This document shows, piece by piece, positions 17,253 through 25,820 of a stretch of 64,000 nucleotides of DNA. Every line of letters starts with the position of its first letter. Position 1 is the stretch's first letter. Source of the DNA: Streptomyces sp. 378 (lineage in GTDB: Bacteria > Actinomycetota > Actinomycetes > Streptomycetales > Streptomycetaceae). Below the pieces are notes generated by a model, which ran no database searches, was not told the DNA's origin, and saw nothing but the letters and a program-made list of their open reading frames with translations. Location: positions 62,001-126,000 of the forward strand of contig NZ_JASKMS010000009.1 of the NCBI RefSeq assembly GCF_030124145.1, in the 5' to 3' direction. The position numbers and the translations under genes are program-made.

Positions 17253-19379
17253 TCAGTCGCCCGTGGTGTGGCCCACCGGGTCGGTGACGCCCACGGGGAC
17301 CCGGGTCCGCGGGGCGGGGCCGGTGGCCGGGGCGGGCTCCGGGGCGTCGGCGGCCGGAGCCGTCGCGGACGCCGGCAGGTTCAGAGCGAGCGGGGTGTCC
17401 GTGGCGGGTGTCCAGCCGGACACCGCCCCCGCGTAGGCCTCGCCGAACGCGGCGCCGGCCAGTGTGGTGCCGGAGGGCAGGGTCGCGGTGACGGCCAGTC
17501 CGGCCGGTGCGTCGACGGTCACCGTGTCGCCGACGCGGTAGGCGGTGACCTGCCCGGCCCGGAGCGCGGCCTGCCAGTCGGCCCGGCGCCGGAGTTCGGT
17601 GCCGATGTCCTGCATTCTCGGGTTCACCACGGGCGTGCCCTCGGCGAAGAGCGCCTCGTAGCCGTCCAGGACGCCGTCGAGCACGGGGTAGGCGATGCGG
17701 TCCTCGGCCAGGTTCGACTGGTGGATGAAGTGCGGCTTGGGGTCGTTGGCCAGGACGTGCCCGAGGGCGATCCGCGTCTCCAGCGGGACGATGTGGTCGG
17801 CGTAGCCGGTGGCGGCGTCCAGGGGCGCCGCCAGACAGGTGGTGGTGGCCGGGTTGTCCTCGCAGATGCCGCTGCCGCCCTGGGCGCGGCCGGTGTAGAT
17901 CCAGTTGTACTCGTCGACCTGCTCGGCCGCCCGGCCGGCGTTGTAGAAGACGTTCATCGGATAGCGGGGCACGGTGGTGGCCGGGCCCACCCGTCGCTGG
18001 GCGGGCTCACGGGAGTTGTCCGAGCCGAGCCAGGTGATGTCGTTGTCGTCGAGGGCCGGCGCCAGGTGGGGGTTGTCTACGGGCTGCTGCGGCAGCACCT
18101 TCATGCCGGAGTGCTCGCCGGTGACCAACTCGCCGTTCACCAGGGGCAGCCCGGCCCTTTCGCCCCAGACCCGGTTGGTGGCGATCTCGTCGGAGATGTC
18201 GTTGCGGCTCATCCACCGGGTGGTGCCGTCGGCGTTGGTCGCGCACTTCCAGGGCACCACGGTCGTGTCCTGCACGCAGCCGAGGAAGGGGTGCGAGTAG
18301 GTGTGGTTGATCCAGCGGAACTCGCCCCGTCGTGCGATCAGCCGGTCGGCCAGCGGGTCGGCGCCGTTGTGGTCCTCGCGGTGGTCGGTGCTGCCGGCGC
18401 CGTTGTAGGCGAAGTCGAGGGTGAAGTTCTTGCTGTTCTGCCAGTCGACGGCGTGGTCGACATCGCCGGGCGTCATCCGGATCGGGTCGGGTGTCGCGTC
18501 GGGGTCCGCACAGTCGACGTCGCCGGGCGTGCAGTTGAGCTGACTGTTCCAGCGGTCGTCGGCGGCGAACACGTCGTCCACGTGGACGGAGAAGTAGTTC
18601 CGTGAGGCGCCCAGGTGCACACCACCGGTCATCCACTCGACGATGCCGCGCGCCAGGAGGCGGAACTGCTGCTGGTACTGGTTGTAGACGAAGGTGACGA
18701 CCAGCTCGCGCCGTCCGTCGTGCCGGTACTCGCCCACCAGCGTGCCCTTGGTCGACCGGCCGGGGATCGCCGCTTCCACGTACGGGGTGAAGTCGGCGCC
18801 CGCCACGGGCTTCGACAGGTAGGCGTAACTCTCGCCGACGGCCGGGTCGTTGTCCTCGAAGGGCACCGGCCCGTCGAGATAGCCGAAGGGGCCCGACTTC
18901 CCGGCGGCGGTCACCTCCGCGCGCCCGCCGTCGATGCTGCCGGAGTATCCCCCGTTGATCGGGTACTGCAGACCGGCTTCGGGACGGGCGTAGGTGTAGG
19001 CGTCGACCTGGGGAACGTCGTAGGTCCGCTCGTACGCCGCCAGTGCCGCCATCTCGGATGAACCGGCCGGGAACGGGTTGTCGTTGGGCAGCACGACGGC
19101 CTGGAACTTGGCGCGCGGCCTGCCGTCGACGGTGTCCGCGAGGAAGCCCGCGTCGATCACGGTCCGGCCGGACTCCGTGAGGTCGATCCGGGTGTACGGC
19201 GTGCCGGCCGCGGCCAGTTCGGCGGCTATGGCGTCAGTCGACGGGCCGCCGTCGCTCACCACCAGCACCCGCAGGTCGATACGGGGCGTGGTGTCGGCAT
19301 GTGCCGCACCGGTCGGCAGGCCCAGTGCGGCGATGAGCGCGCCCACCGTGAGCACAGTGGTGCGAAAGGTCCGCTTCAT
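17253..19379 (-). CDS. Secreted Agd3/CE18-type polysaccharide deacetylase
   Basis: A 708-residue secreted protein. The signal peptide (~1-28: MKRTFRTTVLTVGALIAALG, cleavage near AHA-DTT) is followed by a beta-rich N-terminal domain (~30-260), a deacetylase barrel, and a C-terminal Pro/Ala-rich tail. Catalytic-type motifs are SVHVDDVFAADD (metal-binding Asp pair), WINHTYSHPFLG (metal His residues) and TGEHSGMKV, the order seen in Agd3, the fungal galactosaminogalactan deacetylase, and in the PelA deacetylase half. It would remove acetyl groups from GalNAc in a secreted polymer. ATG 19379 follows ggagggg. It is the promoter-proximal gene of the locus. Confidence 0.87.
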   Translation of the reverse strand: MKRTFRTTVLTVGALIAALGLPTGAAHADTTPRIDLRVLVVSDGGPSTDAIAAELAAAGTPYTRIDLTESGRTVIDAGFLADTVDGRPRAKFQAVVLPNDNPFPAGSSEMAALAAYERTYDVPQVDAYTYARPEAGLQYPINGGYSGSIDGGRAEVTAAGKSGPFGYLDGPVPFEDNDPAVGESYAYLSKPVAGADFTPYVEAAIPGRSTKGTLVGEYRHDGRRELVVTFVYNQYQQQFRLLARGIVEWMTGGVHLGASRNYFSVHVDDVFAADDRWNSQLNCTPGDVDCADPDATPDPIRMTPGDVDHAVDWQNSKNFTLDFAYNGAGSTDHREDHNGADPLADRLIARRGEFRWINHTYSHPFLGCVQDTTVVPWKCATNADGTTRWMSRNDISDEIATNRVWGERAGLPLVNGELVTGEHSGMKVLPQQPVDNPHLAPALDDNDITWLGSDNSREPAQRRVGPATTVPRYPMNVFYNAGRAAEQVDEYNWIYTGRAQGGSGICEDNPATTTCLAAPLDAATGYADHIVPLETRIALGHVLANDPKPHFIHQSNLAEDRIAYPVLDGVLDGYEALFAEGTPVVNPRMQDIGTELRRRADWQAALRAGQVTAYRVGDTVTVDAPAGLAVTATLPSGTTLAGAAFGEAYAGAVSGWTPATDTPLALNLPASATAPAADAPEPAPATGPAPRTRVPVGVTDPVGHTTGD

Positions 19380-19681
19380 GCGGTGAGGTCCCCTCCCCGG
19401 GCAGGGGTGAGCACGGCTCCCGTAGAGCGAACGCACCCCCTTGCGTGCCGCCGGCGTCCCCCTCAGAAGCCAGTTCGTCACACATCCGTTCGTGTCACAT
19501 AGTGATGGCTGTGCGGAGATCCGGCGGTCGTGTTGCGGAACATGACGGAAAAGCGCAGGTGACGAAATGGGCGCCTCCGGAAGCGAAGGGAGCCGCTCGC
19601 GGCGGCCGGGAGGGGCAGGGCCCGGTGGGCGCCCATGTCCGGCGTGCTGGTCCGGGGCTGGTCCGGTCCCTGCGCGGCACA

Positions 19682-19705
19682 CCGGCGGGCCTGTGGGCCC
19701 GCCGG
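19682..19705 (-). terminator. Terminator hairpin, 10-bp GC stem
   Basis: ccggcgggcc and ggcccgccgg form a perfect 10-bp stem around tgtg. It lies 82 bases beyond the stop of the minus-strand gene ending at 19787 and upstream of the deacetylase gene, so it separates the secreted-protein gene from the polysaccharide locus. Confidence 0.75.
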
Positions 19706-19786
19706 CCGGAGTGCCAGTGGTCCAGACCGGAGCGAGGGGCTGGGCAGGGAGGCTTTCAGGTCACGTGCCGCGGTCCGGACGGAGCG

Positions 19787-20314
19787 TCAGGAGCAGAGCA
19801 CGCGCGTGACGGGCGTGTAGACCGGCCCGCCGCTGACGCTCGTCGAGTCGCTGAACTCGGCGTAGAAGTACGAGTAGAAGCCGATGTTGCCGTTGCAGCC
19901 GGAGTCGGCGGCGACGTTCAGCGTCAGGGTGACCGTACGGCTCTGACCGGGCGGGATGGTCGCGCCGTAGTTGGAGCCGAGGTTGGCCGGGCCGGTCCCG
20001 GAACAGGGGGTGGAGCCGTTCGCGGTGGCCAGGCTGCACCCGGTGAAGCCGTACTTCAGGTCGGGGCGCTGTGTGGTCAGCCACGTCGGTTCGATCGTCT
20101 GGTACACGAACCAGACGTCATAGGTGTTGTGGTTGGTGATGGTCATCGACAGGTTGACCGTGCCGCCGGGCGTGGTAGTGGCGCTGTCGGTGGCGAAGGT
20201 CAGTTCCGCCGGCGCCGGGTCGGCGGCGCTCGCGCTGGGGGCCAGGCCGAACAGGGCGAGCGCGAGGGCGAGAACGGCACCGAGGCCGAAGCGTCTCATC
20301 AGGTGTGATCGCAT
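19787..20314 (-). CDS. Secreted beta-sandwich-like protein of unknown function
   Basis: A 175-residue exported protein: twin-Arg-poor signal peptide (~1-35, LGAVLALALALFGLAPSASA) followed by a beta-rich domain with a Thr/Asn pattern (TTTPGGTVNLSMTITNHNTYDVWF) typical of cell-surface Ig-like or alpha-galactosidase-NEW3-type folds. Four Cys (CSL, PCSG, GCNG, VLCS) could form two disulfides. No enzyme motif is seen. It may be a wall or matrix component, but no link to the neighbouring polysaccharide locus is shown, and a terminator separates the two. ATG 20314 is used; ATG 20299 is equally possible. Confidence 0.75.
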   Translation of the reverse strand: MRSHLMRRFGLGAVLALALALFGLAPSASAADPAPAELTFATDSATTTPGGTVNLSMTITNHNTYDVWFVYQTIEPTWLTTQRPDLKYGFTGCSLATANGSTPCSGTGPANLGSNYGATIPPGQSRTVTLTLNVAADSGCNGNIGFYSYFYAEFSDSTSVSGGPVYTPVTRVLCS

Positions 20315-20638
20315 GACCTGGGAGGCTAGGCAGCGACTCGGCGCAGCGTCTGCCCCACGGGGATGGTGCGGTCGACCCCCCGGCCGGAAGTGTTCATCAC
20401 GTGGATGTCGTGTGATGAAAATGAGCAGGTGTGATAGGGGTCCGTTGGCCCAGGCAGTCAGCGCGGGCGGGCGCCACGGTGCGGGCCGGGTGCCGCTGAC
20501 GGCCTCCACCGGCGAGAAGACGACATTGGCGCGTAACGAACCCGGCGGACTTCCGCCTCACCCGTGATCACCCCGGGCTTCTCGGCCGTCCGCCGGTTTC
20601 CGGCCCGCGGAACCACACCCTTCGCACGGCCGGTGGCC

Positions 20639-21160
20639 TCACCCCTTGACGACCTCCGCGATCCGCAGGGCGGCCTCGGCGGGAGTGAGGTGTGTGGTGT
20701 CGATGACCTCGGCCTCCCTGTGCAGCCAGGTGCGGGCCGCCTCCGCGTAGGGTTCGAGATGAGACAGGCGGAACGAGGAGGGGCCGAGAACCGTGTCCCC
20801 CTCGATGCGCCGGCGGAGCGTGTCCTGATCGGCGTGGAGCACGAAGTGACGTACCGGAATGCCATGCCCGGCCAGGCCCGCGCTGATCTCACGCCAGTAC
20901 TGCTCGACCAGGACGGTCATCGGCATCACCAGAGTGCCACCGGCGTAGTCGAGTACGTGCCGGGCGGTCTCGACCACGAGCGGTCGCCACGGCGGCCAGT
21001 GCTGGAAGTTGCCCGTCCAGGGCAACGCCGGCTTGATGTCCATGAGCGTCTCGCCGACCTTCTCGGCGTCGAACACCCTTGAGTCCGGGATCAGTTGCCG
21101 CACGAGGGCACTGGTGGTCGTCTTGCCCGCGCCGTGGGTTCCGTTGAGCCATACGATCAT
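20639..21160 (-). CDS. TmrB-like P-loop NTPase
   Basis: A 173-residue P-loop protein: Walker A is WLNGTHGAGKTTTSALV at residues ~4-20, followed by SRVFDAEKVGETLMDI and an LRRRIEGD lid-type Arg segment. The overall layout resembles TmrB, the Bacillus tunicamycin-resistance protein, and small AAA_33-type kinases. Its substrate is unknown; a role in nucleotide-sugar or antibiotic chemistry is only a guess. There is no membrane segment. ATG 21160 lies behind a weak gtgagg. It is a single gene, with no close neighbour in the same direction. Confidence 0.8.
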   Translation of the reverse strand: MIVWLNGTHGAGKTTTSALVRQLIPDSRVFDAEKVGETLMDIKPALPWTGNFQHWPPWRPLVVETARHVLDYAGGTLVMPMTVLVEQYWREISAGLAGHGIPVRHFVLHADQDTLRRRIEGDTVLGPSSFRLSHLEPYAEAARTWLHREAEVIDTTHLTPAEAALRIAEVVKG

Positions 21161-21310
21161 GCGCCTCACGCTAGCGCCGCGCCTGCGGCCGGGACGGACA
21201 CGGCTTCGGCGCCGCTCAGGCACAGTTCGGGCCCGGCACCGTCCGCCGCGGCTCCCCGCCCGGAAGAGGCATGGCCGACCTCCGCGGGCCGGGGATACGA
21301 TCACCGGCAA

Positions 21311-21387
21311 GGCGGGGTCGTAGCACAGAGGTAATGCGCCGCGACAGCATCTCGGAGGACGTCGGTTCGAATCCGACCGCCCCGCCC
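21311..21387 (+). tRNA. Atypical tRNA-like gene (tRNA pseudogene or tRNA mimic)
   Basis: About 76 bases can be laid out as a tRNA. The T-arm is perfect (gtcgg-ttcgaat-ccgac, 21361-21377), the D-loop has GG and a short stem (gca/tgc), and the ends pair perfectly over 7 bp (21311-21317 with 21380-21386), although two bases then separate the T-stem from the acceptor. With standard numbering the anticodon would be GCA (Cys), but the base before it is A instead of the invariant U33, and only three anticodon-stem pairs form. No CCA is encoded. A TACGAT sequence ~10 bases upstream could be a -10. It is therefore not an ordinary tRNA. Confidence 0.5.
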
Positions 21388-21995
21388 CCTCTTCGCCTAC
21401 GCGGTACCGGCGACAGGCCGGTACCGGGGCTACTCCGCGCGGGGCTCGAAGTCTTTCATGAAGTACCTGCCAGGTGGCATCGGGCTCGCGGATGACCTCG
21501 GTGCGGCCCGGGCCGACGGCCGGGGACCTACGGCGGGCATCGGAAGCCGGCCGCGGGCGGCTCGCCGACCGTCTCCACTTCGTGAGAGCCGTGAAGGGGC
21601 CGCCGGACGGGTGACGCGGGCGTGGGCACGCATGCCCGGCCGGCGACGGTGACACGGCCGGACGGCGCGCGCGACTCCCCTTGGGGGCGAGTCATGCCTG
21701 GCCGGCCCTGGTGAGCGCGACCGGGACGGCGTCCGCCATGAGCCGTCGGCGTGTGGAAGGGTGGAAGTGAAGTGATGACCGACCCAGTGATCCGAGCACG
21801 GTCTGGATCTTGTGCTGGTCGCCCGGGTTGTCCGGTTCGGCCGGGGCACGGGGCTTCCCCGGCGCGTCTCCTGGCCGTTCGCAGGTCGCGTGGCGCATCG
21901 TGAACGGGTTGCTGACCTGCTAGGAGACCGCTGTACGCGTCTGCTGATGCAGGCGGGTGCGCCGGTGAGATGGACAGGTCTGAGGGGCGAATGTG

Positions 21996-24071
21996 ATGAG
22001 CCGAGCGAATCAGCATTCGGAGCCGGCGGCTGATCCGGACGAGGCCGCGTCCGGTCCCAGCGGGCTGATGGATCTGCTGGGCGTCGCCGCGGTGCTGGTG
22101 GAGGCCGACGGCCGGATCGACATGTGGAGCCCGCAGGCCGAGGAACTGTTCGGCTACACCGGCGACGAGGCGGCCGGGCAGTACGCGGCCACCCTGCTTC
22201 TGCATCCCGAACACCGGGACGCGGGCATCAGGCTCTTCGCCCAGCTGATGGTCACGGGCCGAGGCTGGGCCGGGGCCTTCCCCGTCCGGCACAAGGACGG
22301 CAGCACCCGGATCGTCGAGTTCCGCAATATGCGGCTGACGGACAACCTCGGCGATCACTACGCGCTGGGGCTGGCCACCGACCGGGCCACGGTGCGGCAG
22401 GTGGAGCGCGAGGTGGCCCTGTCCAGCCAGCTGGTCACCCAGGCGCCGATCGGGCTGTCCGTCCTGGACACCCAGCTTCGGTACGTGGCCGTCAACGGGG
22501 CCCTCGCCTCGATGCACGGCGTCCCCGAGGCCGACCACCTGGGCCGCTCCTTCCGGGAGATCCTGCCCGGCGACCCCTTCTCCACCACGGAGAACCAGAT
22601 GCGGGAGGTCCTGCGAACCGGTCTGCCGTTGGTGGACAAGCAGGTGGTGGGCCGTACGCGCGCCGACCCGGACAACGACCACGCCTGGGCCGTGTCGCTC
22701 TACAGGCTCGAGGACCAGAGCGGGCACGTGCTGGGGATCGCCAACGTGGTGGTGGACGTCACCGACCGCTACGAAGCAGCCAGGCAGGCCGACCGGGCCC
22801 AGCAGCGTCTGCGCATGATGGCCGACGGCTCGGCCCGCATCGGAACCACCCTGGAGGTGGAGCGGACCGCCCAGGAACTGGCGGACGTCCTGGTGCCCGA
22901 CCTCGCCGACATGATCGCGGTGGACATCCTGGACTCCGTCCTGCGGACGGGCCGCCCCGACCCCGGAGAGGGCCCGGCACTCTTCCGCGCACTGGCGGTG
23001 AAGACCGCCTACACCACCGACGCCTCGGAGGCGATCATCGCGCCCGGGCACCTCACCACCTACCACGCCGACCACCCGGCAGCCCACTGCCTCCGCACCC
23101 GCAAACCCCTGCTGCTCACCCACCTCGACAGCGGCGACCTCAGCCGCATCGCGGCCGACGCCGCCGCCGCGGGCCTGCTCGCCCAAGCCGGTGTCCACAG
23201 CGACATGGCCGTCCCTCTCATCGCCCGCGGACAGATCATCGGCGTGATGGGCCTGGCCCGTGCCCGCAACCCGGAGCCCTTCGACGGGGACGACCTCACC
23301 CTCGCGTGCGAGTTGGCGTCGTCCGCCGCGCTGAGCATCGACAACGCCATCCTCCATCAGCACATCCGCAGCGCCGCCGAAACCCTGCAGCGCAGCCTGC
23401 TGCCCCAGCCCTCGCCTCGCCGCCCGGGCCTGCAGATCGCCGCACGGTACCGGCCCGCGCAGGCGTTCAGCGAGGTCGGCGGCGACTGGTACGACATCAT
23501 CCCCCTCAGCGATGACCGAACCGCCCTGGCCGTGGGCGACGTCATGGGCAGCGGCATCCCGGCCGCCACCGCCATGGGCCGGCTGCGCACCGCCACCTCC
23601 ACCCTCGCCGACCTCGACCTCGCCCCGAGCCGGATCCTCACCCACCTCGACAAGATCACAGAGGGTCTGGACCCCTACCTGGCCACCTGCCTCTATGCGG
23701 TCTACGACCCGCGGCACTGCCGTTTGCAGGTGGCCTGTGCCGGCCATCTGCCCCCCGTCCTGGTGCGGGCCGGCCGACCACCGGAACTGCTGGACCTGCC
23801 CACCGGCACCCCCCTGGGAGTGGGCAGTGGCCTCTTCGAGACCTCCGCGCTCGCCATGAACCCCGGTGATCAGCTCGTCCTGTACACCGACGGACTGGTG
23901 GAGACCCGCGACGACCCCATCGACCAGCGTCTGGACGATCTCCTGCGCCTGCTGTCCCCGCCGTGCCGCTCCGCGGAGGAGACCTGCGACCGCCTGCTCG
24001 AACAGCTCCGGAAGCCCGCCGACCACGACGACGTCGCGCTGCTCATCGCCCATGCGCAGCCGCTGGGCTGA
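21996..24071 (+). CDS. PP2C-type SpoIIE phosphatase with PAS, PAS and GAF domains
   Basis: A 691-residue soluble signalling phosphatase. Domain order: PAS (~25-135, GVAAVLVEADGRIDMWSPQAEELFGYTG), second PAS (~140-255, GLSVLDTQLRYVAVNGALA), GAF (~285-440) and a C-terminal PPM/SpoIIE catalytic domain (~465-690). The metal-binding motifs are VGGDWYD, VGDVMGSG, CAGHLPPVL and DDVALL. Such proteins dephosphorylate STAS anti-anti-sigma factors in response to sensed signals; the STAS protein at 7043-7408 could be one target, but streptomycetes hold dozens. ATG 21996 is favoured, with gagggg eight bases upstream; a GTG lies at 21993. It appears to be monocistronic. Confidence 0.93.
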   Translation: MSRANQHSEPAADPDEAASGPSGLMDLLGVAAVLVEADGRIDMWSPQAEELFGYTGDEAAGQYAATLLLHPEHRDAGIRLFAQLMVTGRGWAGAFPVRHKDGSTRIVEFRNMRLTDNLGDHYALGLATDRATVRQVEREVALSSQLVTQAPIGLSVLDTQLRYVAVNGALASMHGVPEADHLGRSFREILPGDPFSTTENQMREVLRTGLPLVDKQVVGRTRADPDNDHAWAVSLYRLEDQSGHVLGIANVVVDVTDRYEAARQADRAQQRLRMMADGSARIGTTLEVERTAQELADVLVPDLADMIAVDILDSVLRTGRPDPGEGPALFRALAVKTAYTTDASEAIIAPGHLTTYHADHPAAHCLRTRKPLLLTHLDSGDLSRIAADAAAAGLLAQAGVHSDMAVPLIARGQIIGVMGLARARNPEPFDGDDLTLACELASSAALSIDNAILHQHIRSAAETLQRSLLPQPSPRRPGLQIAARYRPAQAFSEVGGDWYDIIPLSDDRTALAVGDVMGSGIPAATAMGRLRTATSTLADLDLAPSRILTHLDKITEGLDPYLATCLYAVYDPRHCRLQVACAGHLPPVLVRAGRPPELLDLPTGTPLGVGSGLFETSALAMNPGDQLVLYTDGLVETRDDPIDQRLDDLLRLLSPPCRSAEETCDRLLEQLRKPADHDDVALLIAHAQPLG

Positions 24072-24307
24072 GCCGGGGGTGATCGAGCGCAGGCGTCGCT
24101 CCGGTGCTGATGCGGCAAGGAGAGGACGAGGCGGCGATGATCAGCACGCCGTGCGAGCGCGCGACCTCTGCCGAGAGCGGGCGAGCGTTTGTGGCTGGCC
24201 CGTGGTTGGCCTGCTCTCGGCTTGTGCCGGGACACCCGGTCGCGCGAGAGTGCGGTGGACCGGAGGTCGGCTCTTGACGGCGGGACGGGGGCAGACAGGT
24301 GTGCAGG

Positions 24308-24835
24308 ATGGATGTGGCCGTCAAAGAGGCGACGATCGATCGGTTCCTGTACGAGTATCCGCAGGCAGCCGGGGCCCGACGTGAGCATTCCGCCCTCCAC
24401 GGGTGTGAGGAGATCCGCTGGGCGGAGTTCCCCGGGTGCCCGGCCAGGATCCCGGTGCTGCTGCACGGCCTGCTCGATCAGGCAGCCGCGGCCGAGGCCC
24501 AGCGTGTCCTGGCCAACTCCATGTTCGACATCGCCGAGATGAACCCCGCGATGCCGGAACTGCTGCCGTTCCTGCTCCGTCTCGCGGGCGACCCGGCACT
24601 TCCCGAGCGGTCCGGACTGCTGGATCACCTGATCATGGCCGCCGACTACTCCGAGCCGGTCGATCCCACTCACGAGGCCATGGCGCTGTGGTTCGGCGTC
24701 GACAGCGAACATCCCGAGCGCGAGCGGTGCAGGGCCGTGTTCACGCGCTACGCGAGTGTGGTGGAGATGCTGCCGGACAGCCTCATCGCCCCGGACGGCC
24801 GTGCGAAGCTCAGGCGGGCGGCAGGACTTCTGTGA
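24308..24835 (+). CDS. Hypothetical helical protein, 175 aa
   Basis: I do not recognise a family. It is acidic, soluble and helical, with regularly spaced leucines (IPVLLHGLLDQAAAAEAQ and LLPFLLRLAGD) that suggest short HEAT-like helical repeats. A HGCEEIRWAEFPGCPARIP segment at ~30-50 has two Cys. No signal peptide. ATG 24308 is preferred over GTG 24299 since residues before it add nothing and a cagg lies just upstream. Strong third-position GC supports coding. Confidence 0.7.
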   Translation: MDVAVKEATIDRFLYEYPQAAGARREHSALHGCEEIRWAEFPGCPARIPVLLHGLLDQAAAAEAQRVLANSMFDIAEMNPAMPELLPFLLRLAGDPALPERSGLLDHLIMAADYSEPVDPTHEAMALWFGVDSEHPERERCRAVFTRYASVVEMLPDSLIAPDGRAKLRRAAGLL

Positions 24836-25299
24836 CGTCGCGGCGTCCCGGGCCACGCACGACCGCAGAGGAGGTGCGGACCCGTCGAGCAGACCGGCCC
24901 CCAGCCGTCGCCGAACTCCACGCCGTCCTCCCGCTGTCAGCCGGCGCAGACCGGAAGCGGCCGAAGCGCGAGCCGTCTCCGGTGCACCGCCTGTTACTGC
25001 CGCTGTGGCGGCGCCGCACGGACGGCGGCCGACTGCTGCCGCTCGACGACTCCGTCACCGTGGGGTCGCAGGCGCGGCGAGCTGCTCGTCGGCCGGGCCG
25101 CCCGGCAGGAACTCTCGGTACTGTGGGAGCCGGAGACTGCGGGTGCGGCCGCCGTGTTCGCCAAGCAATCGCCCTCATCCGGGCATCGCGGGCCGCCGCG
25201 GCCCAGCAGTACACCCGGCTGATCGCTCCCTCGGGGGAACGTCCGACACCGTGCAGCGGGCAGCGACCGGATCACCGCCCCGTCCTGGAGGCCCTGCCC
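24836..25299. other. 464-bp gap, possibly degraded coding DNA
   Basis: No frame here is convincing from end to end. Short stretches look protein-like in different plus-strand frames (for example RQELSVLWEPETAGAAAVFA near 25090-25150), which would fit a decayed gene, but I cannot name a family. No terminator hairpin stands out. Confidence 0.4.
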
Positions 25300-25752
25300 G
25301 TGACATCGTCCCCCGGCCCCGACAGCCGTACCGAGCTGACGCCCACGGAGTGGCAGACGGTCCGCGAGTTCCTCGGGTGTGACTGCACCGATCCGGACCC
25401 GGCCGCCTGCACCGGCTCACCGCTCGACACTCCCCGCGCCGGTCCGTGCGGACCGGTGCCCACGCACCGCCGGTGCCCGTGCCACCACACGCGCACGGCG
25501 ACGGAACACTATGAGATCCGTACGGCCGTCAAGGCACGCGGGAACGACGCCACGAAGGTGCTGCGCGACTTCAGCGCGGCTGCCGAGCGATCACCCCATC
25601 CCGACGGCGCGGTGTGGGCGGAGGCTCTCCGGTGGGCGGTCGCCCGCTTGACGGGCGGACACTCGAGCCTCCACGCCGACGACACGTTCGAGAAGCAGTT
25701 CGGCGCTCACCCCTACCGCTCGGCGTGGGCGCAGCCCGACCGTCCGTCCTGA
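25300..25752 (+). CDS. Hypothetical Cys-rich protein, 150 aa
   Basis: The N-terminal third is rich in Cys and Pro (FLGCDCTDPD, AACTG, HRRCPCHH), giving six Cys and paired His that could bind zinc. The rest is helical (YEIRTAVKARGNDATKVLRDF). No named family. GTG 25300 is chosen because ggagg sits nine bases upstream and the residues before it look random; the same frame is open much further back, to 24436, without protein character. The gene converges with the 575-residue gene ending at 25821. Confidence 0.55.
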   Translation: MTSSPGPDSRTELTPTEWQTVREFLGCDCTDPDPAACTGSPLDTPRAGPCGPVPTHRRCPCHHTRTATEHYEIRTAVKARGNDATKVLRDFSAAAERSPHPDGAVWAEALRWAVARLTGGHSSLHADDTFEKQFGAHPYRSAWAQPDRPS

Positions 25753-25820
25753 CACGCTTGACCGTCCCCGCCGACTGTTCCCCTCTTCTCTTTCTGGTCC
25801 TCCTGGACAGGATCGAGGTG

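Noticed and set aside
21311..21387. Ordinary functional tRNA-Cys
   Set aside because: U33 is missing, the anticodon stem is broken and the acceptor/T-arm spacing is abnormal.
21528..24053. Very long open frame on the minus strand (841 codons) across the SpoIIE phosphatase gene
   Set aside because: Antisense to a clearly coding gene with intact PAS, GAF and PPM motifs; the composition is the high-GC complement of that gene.
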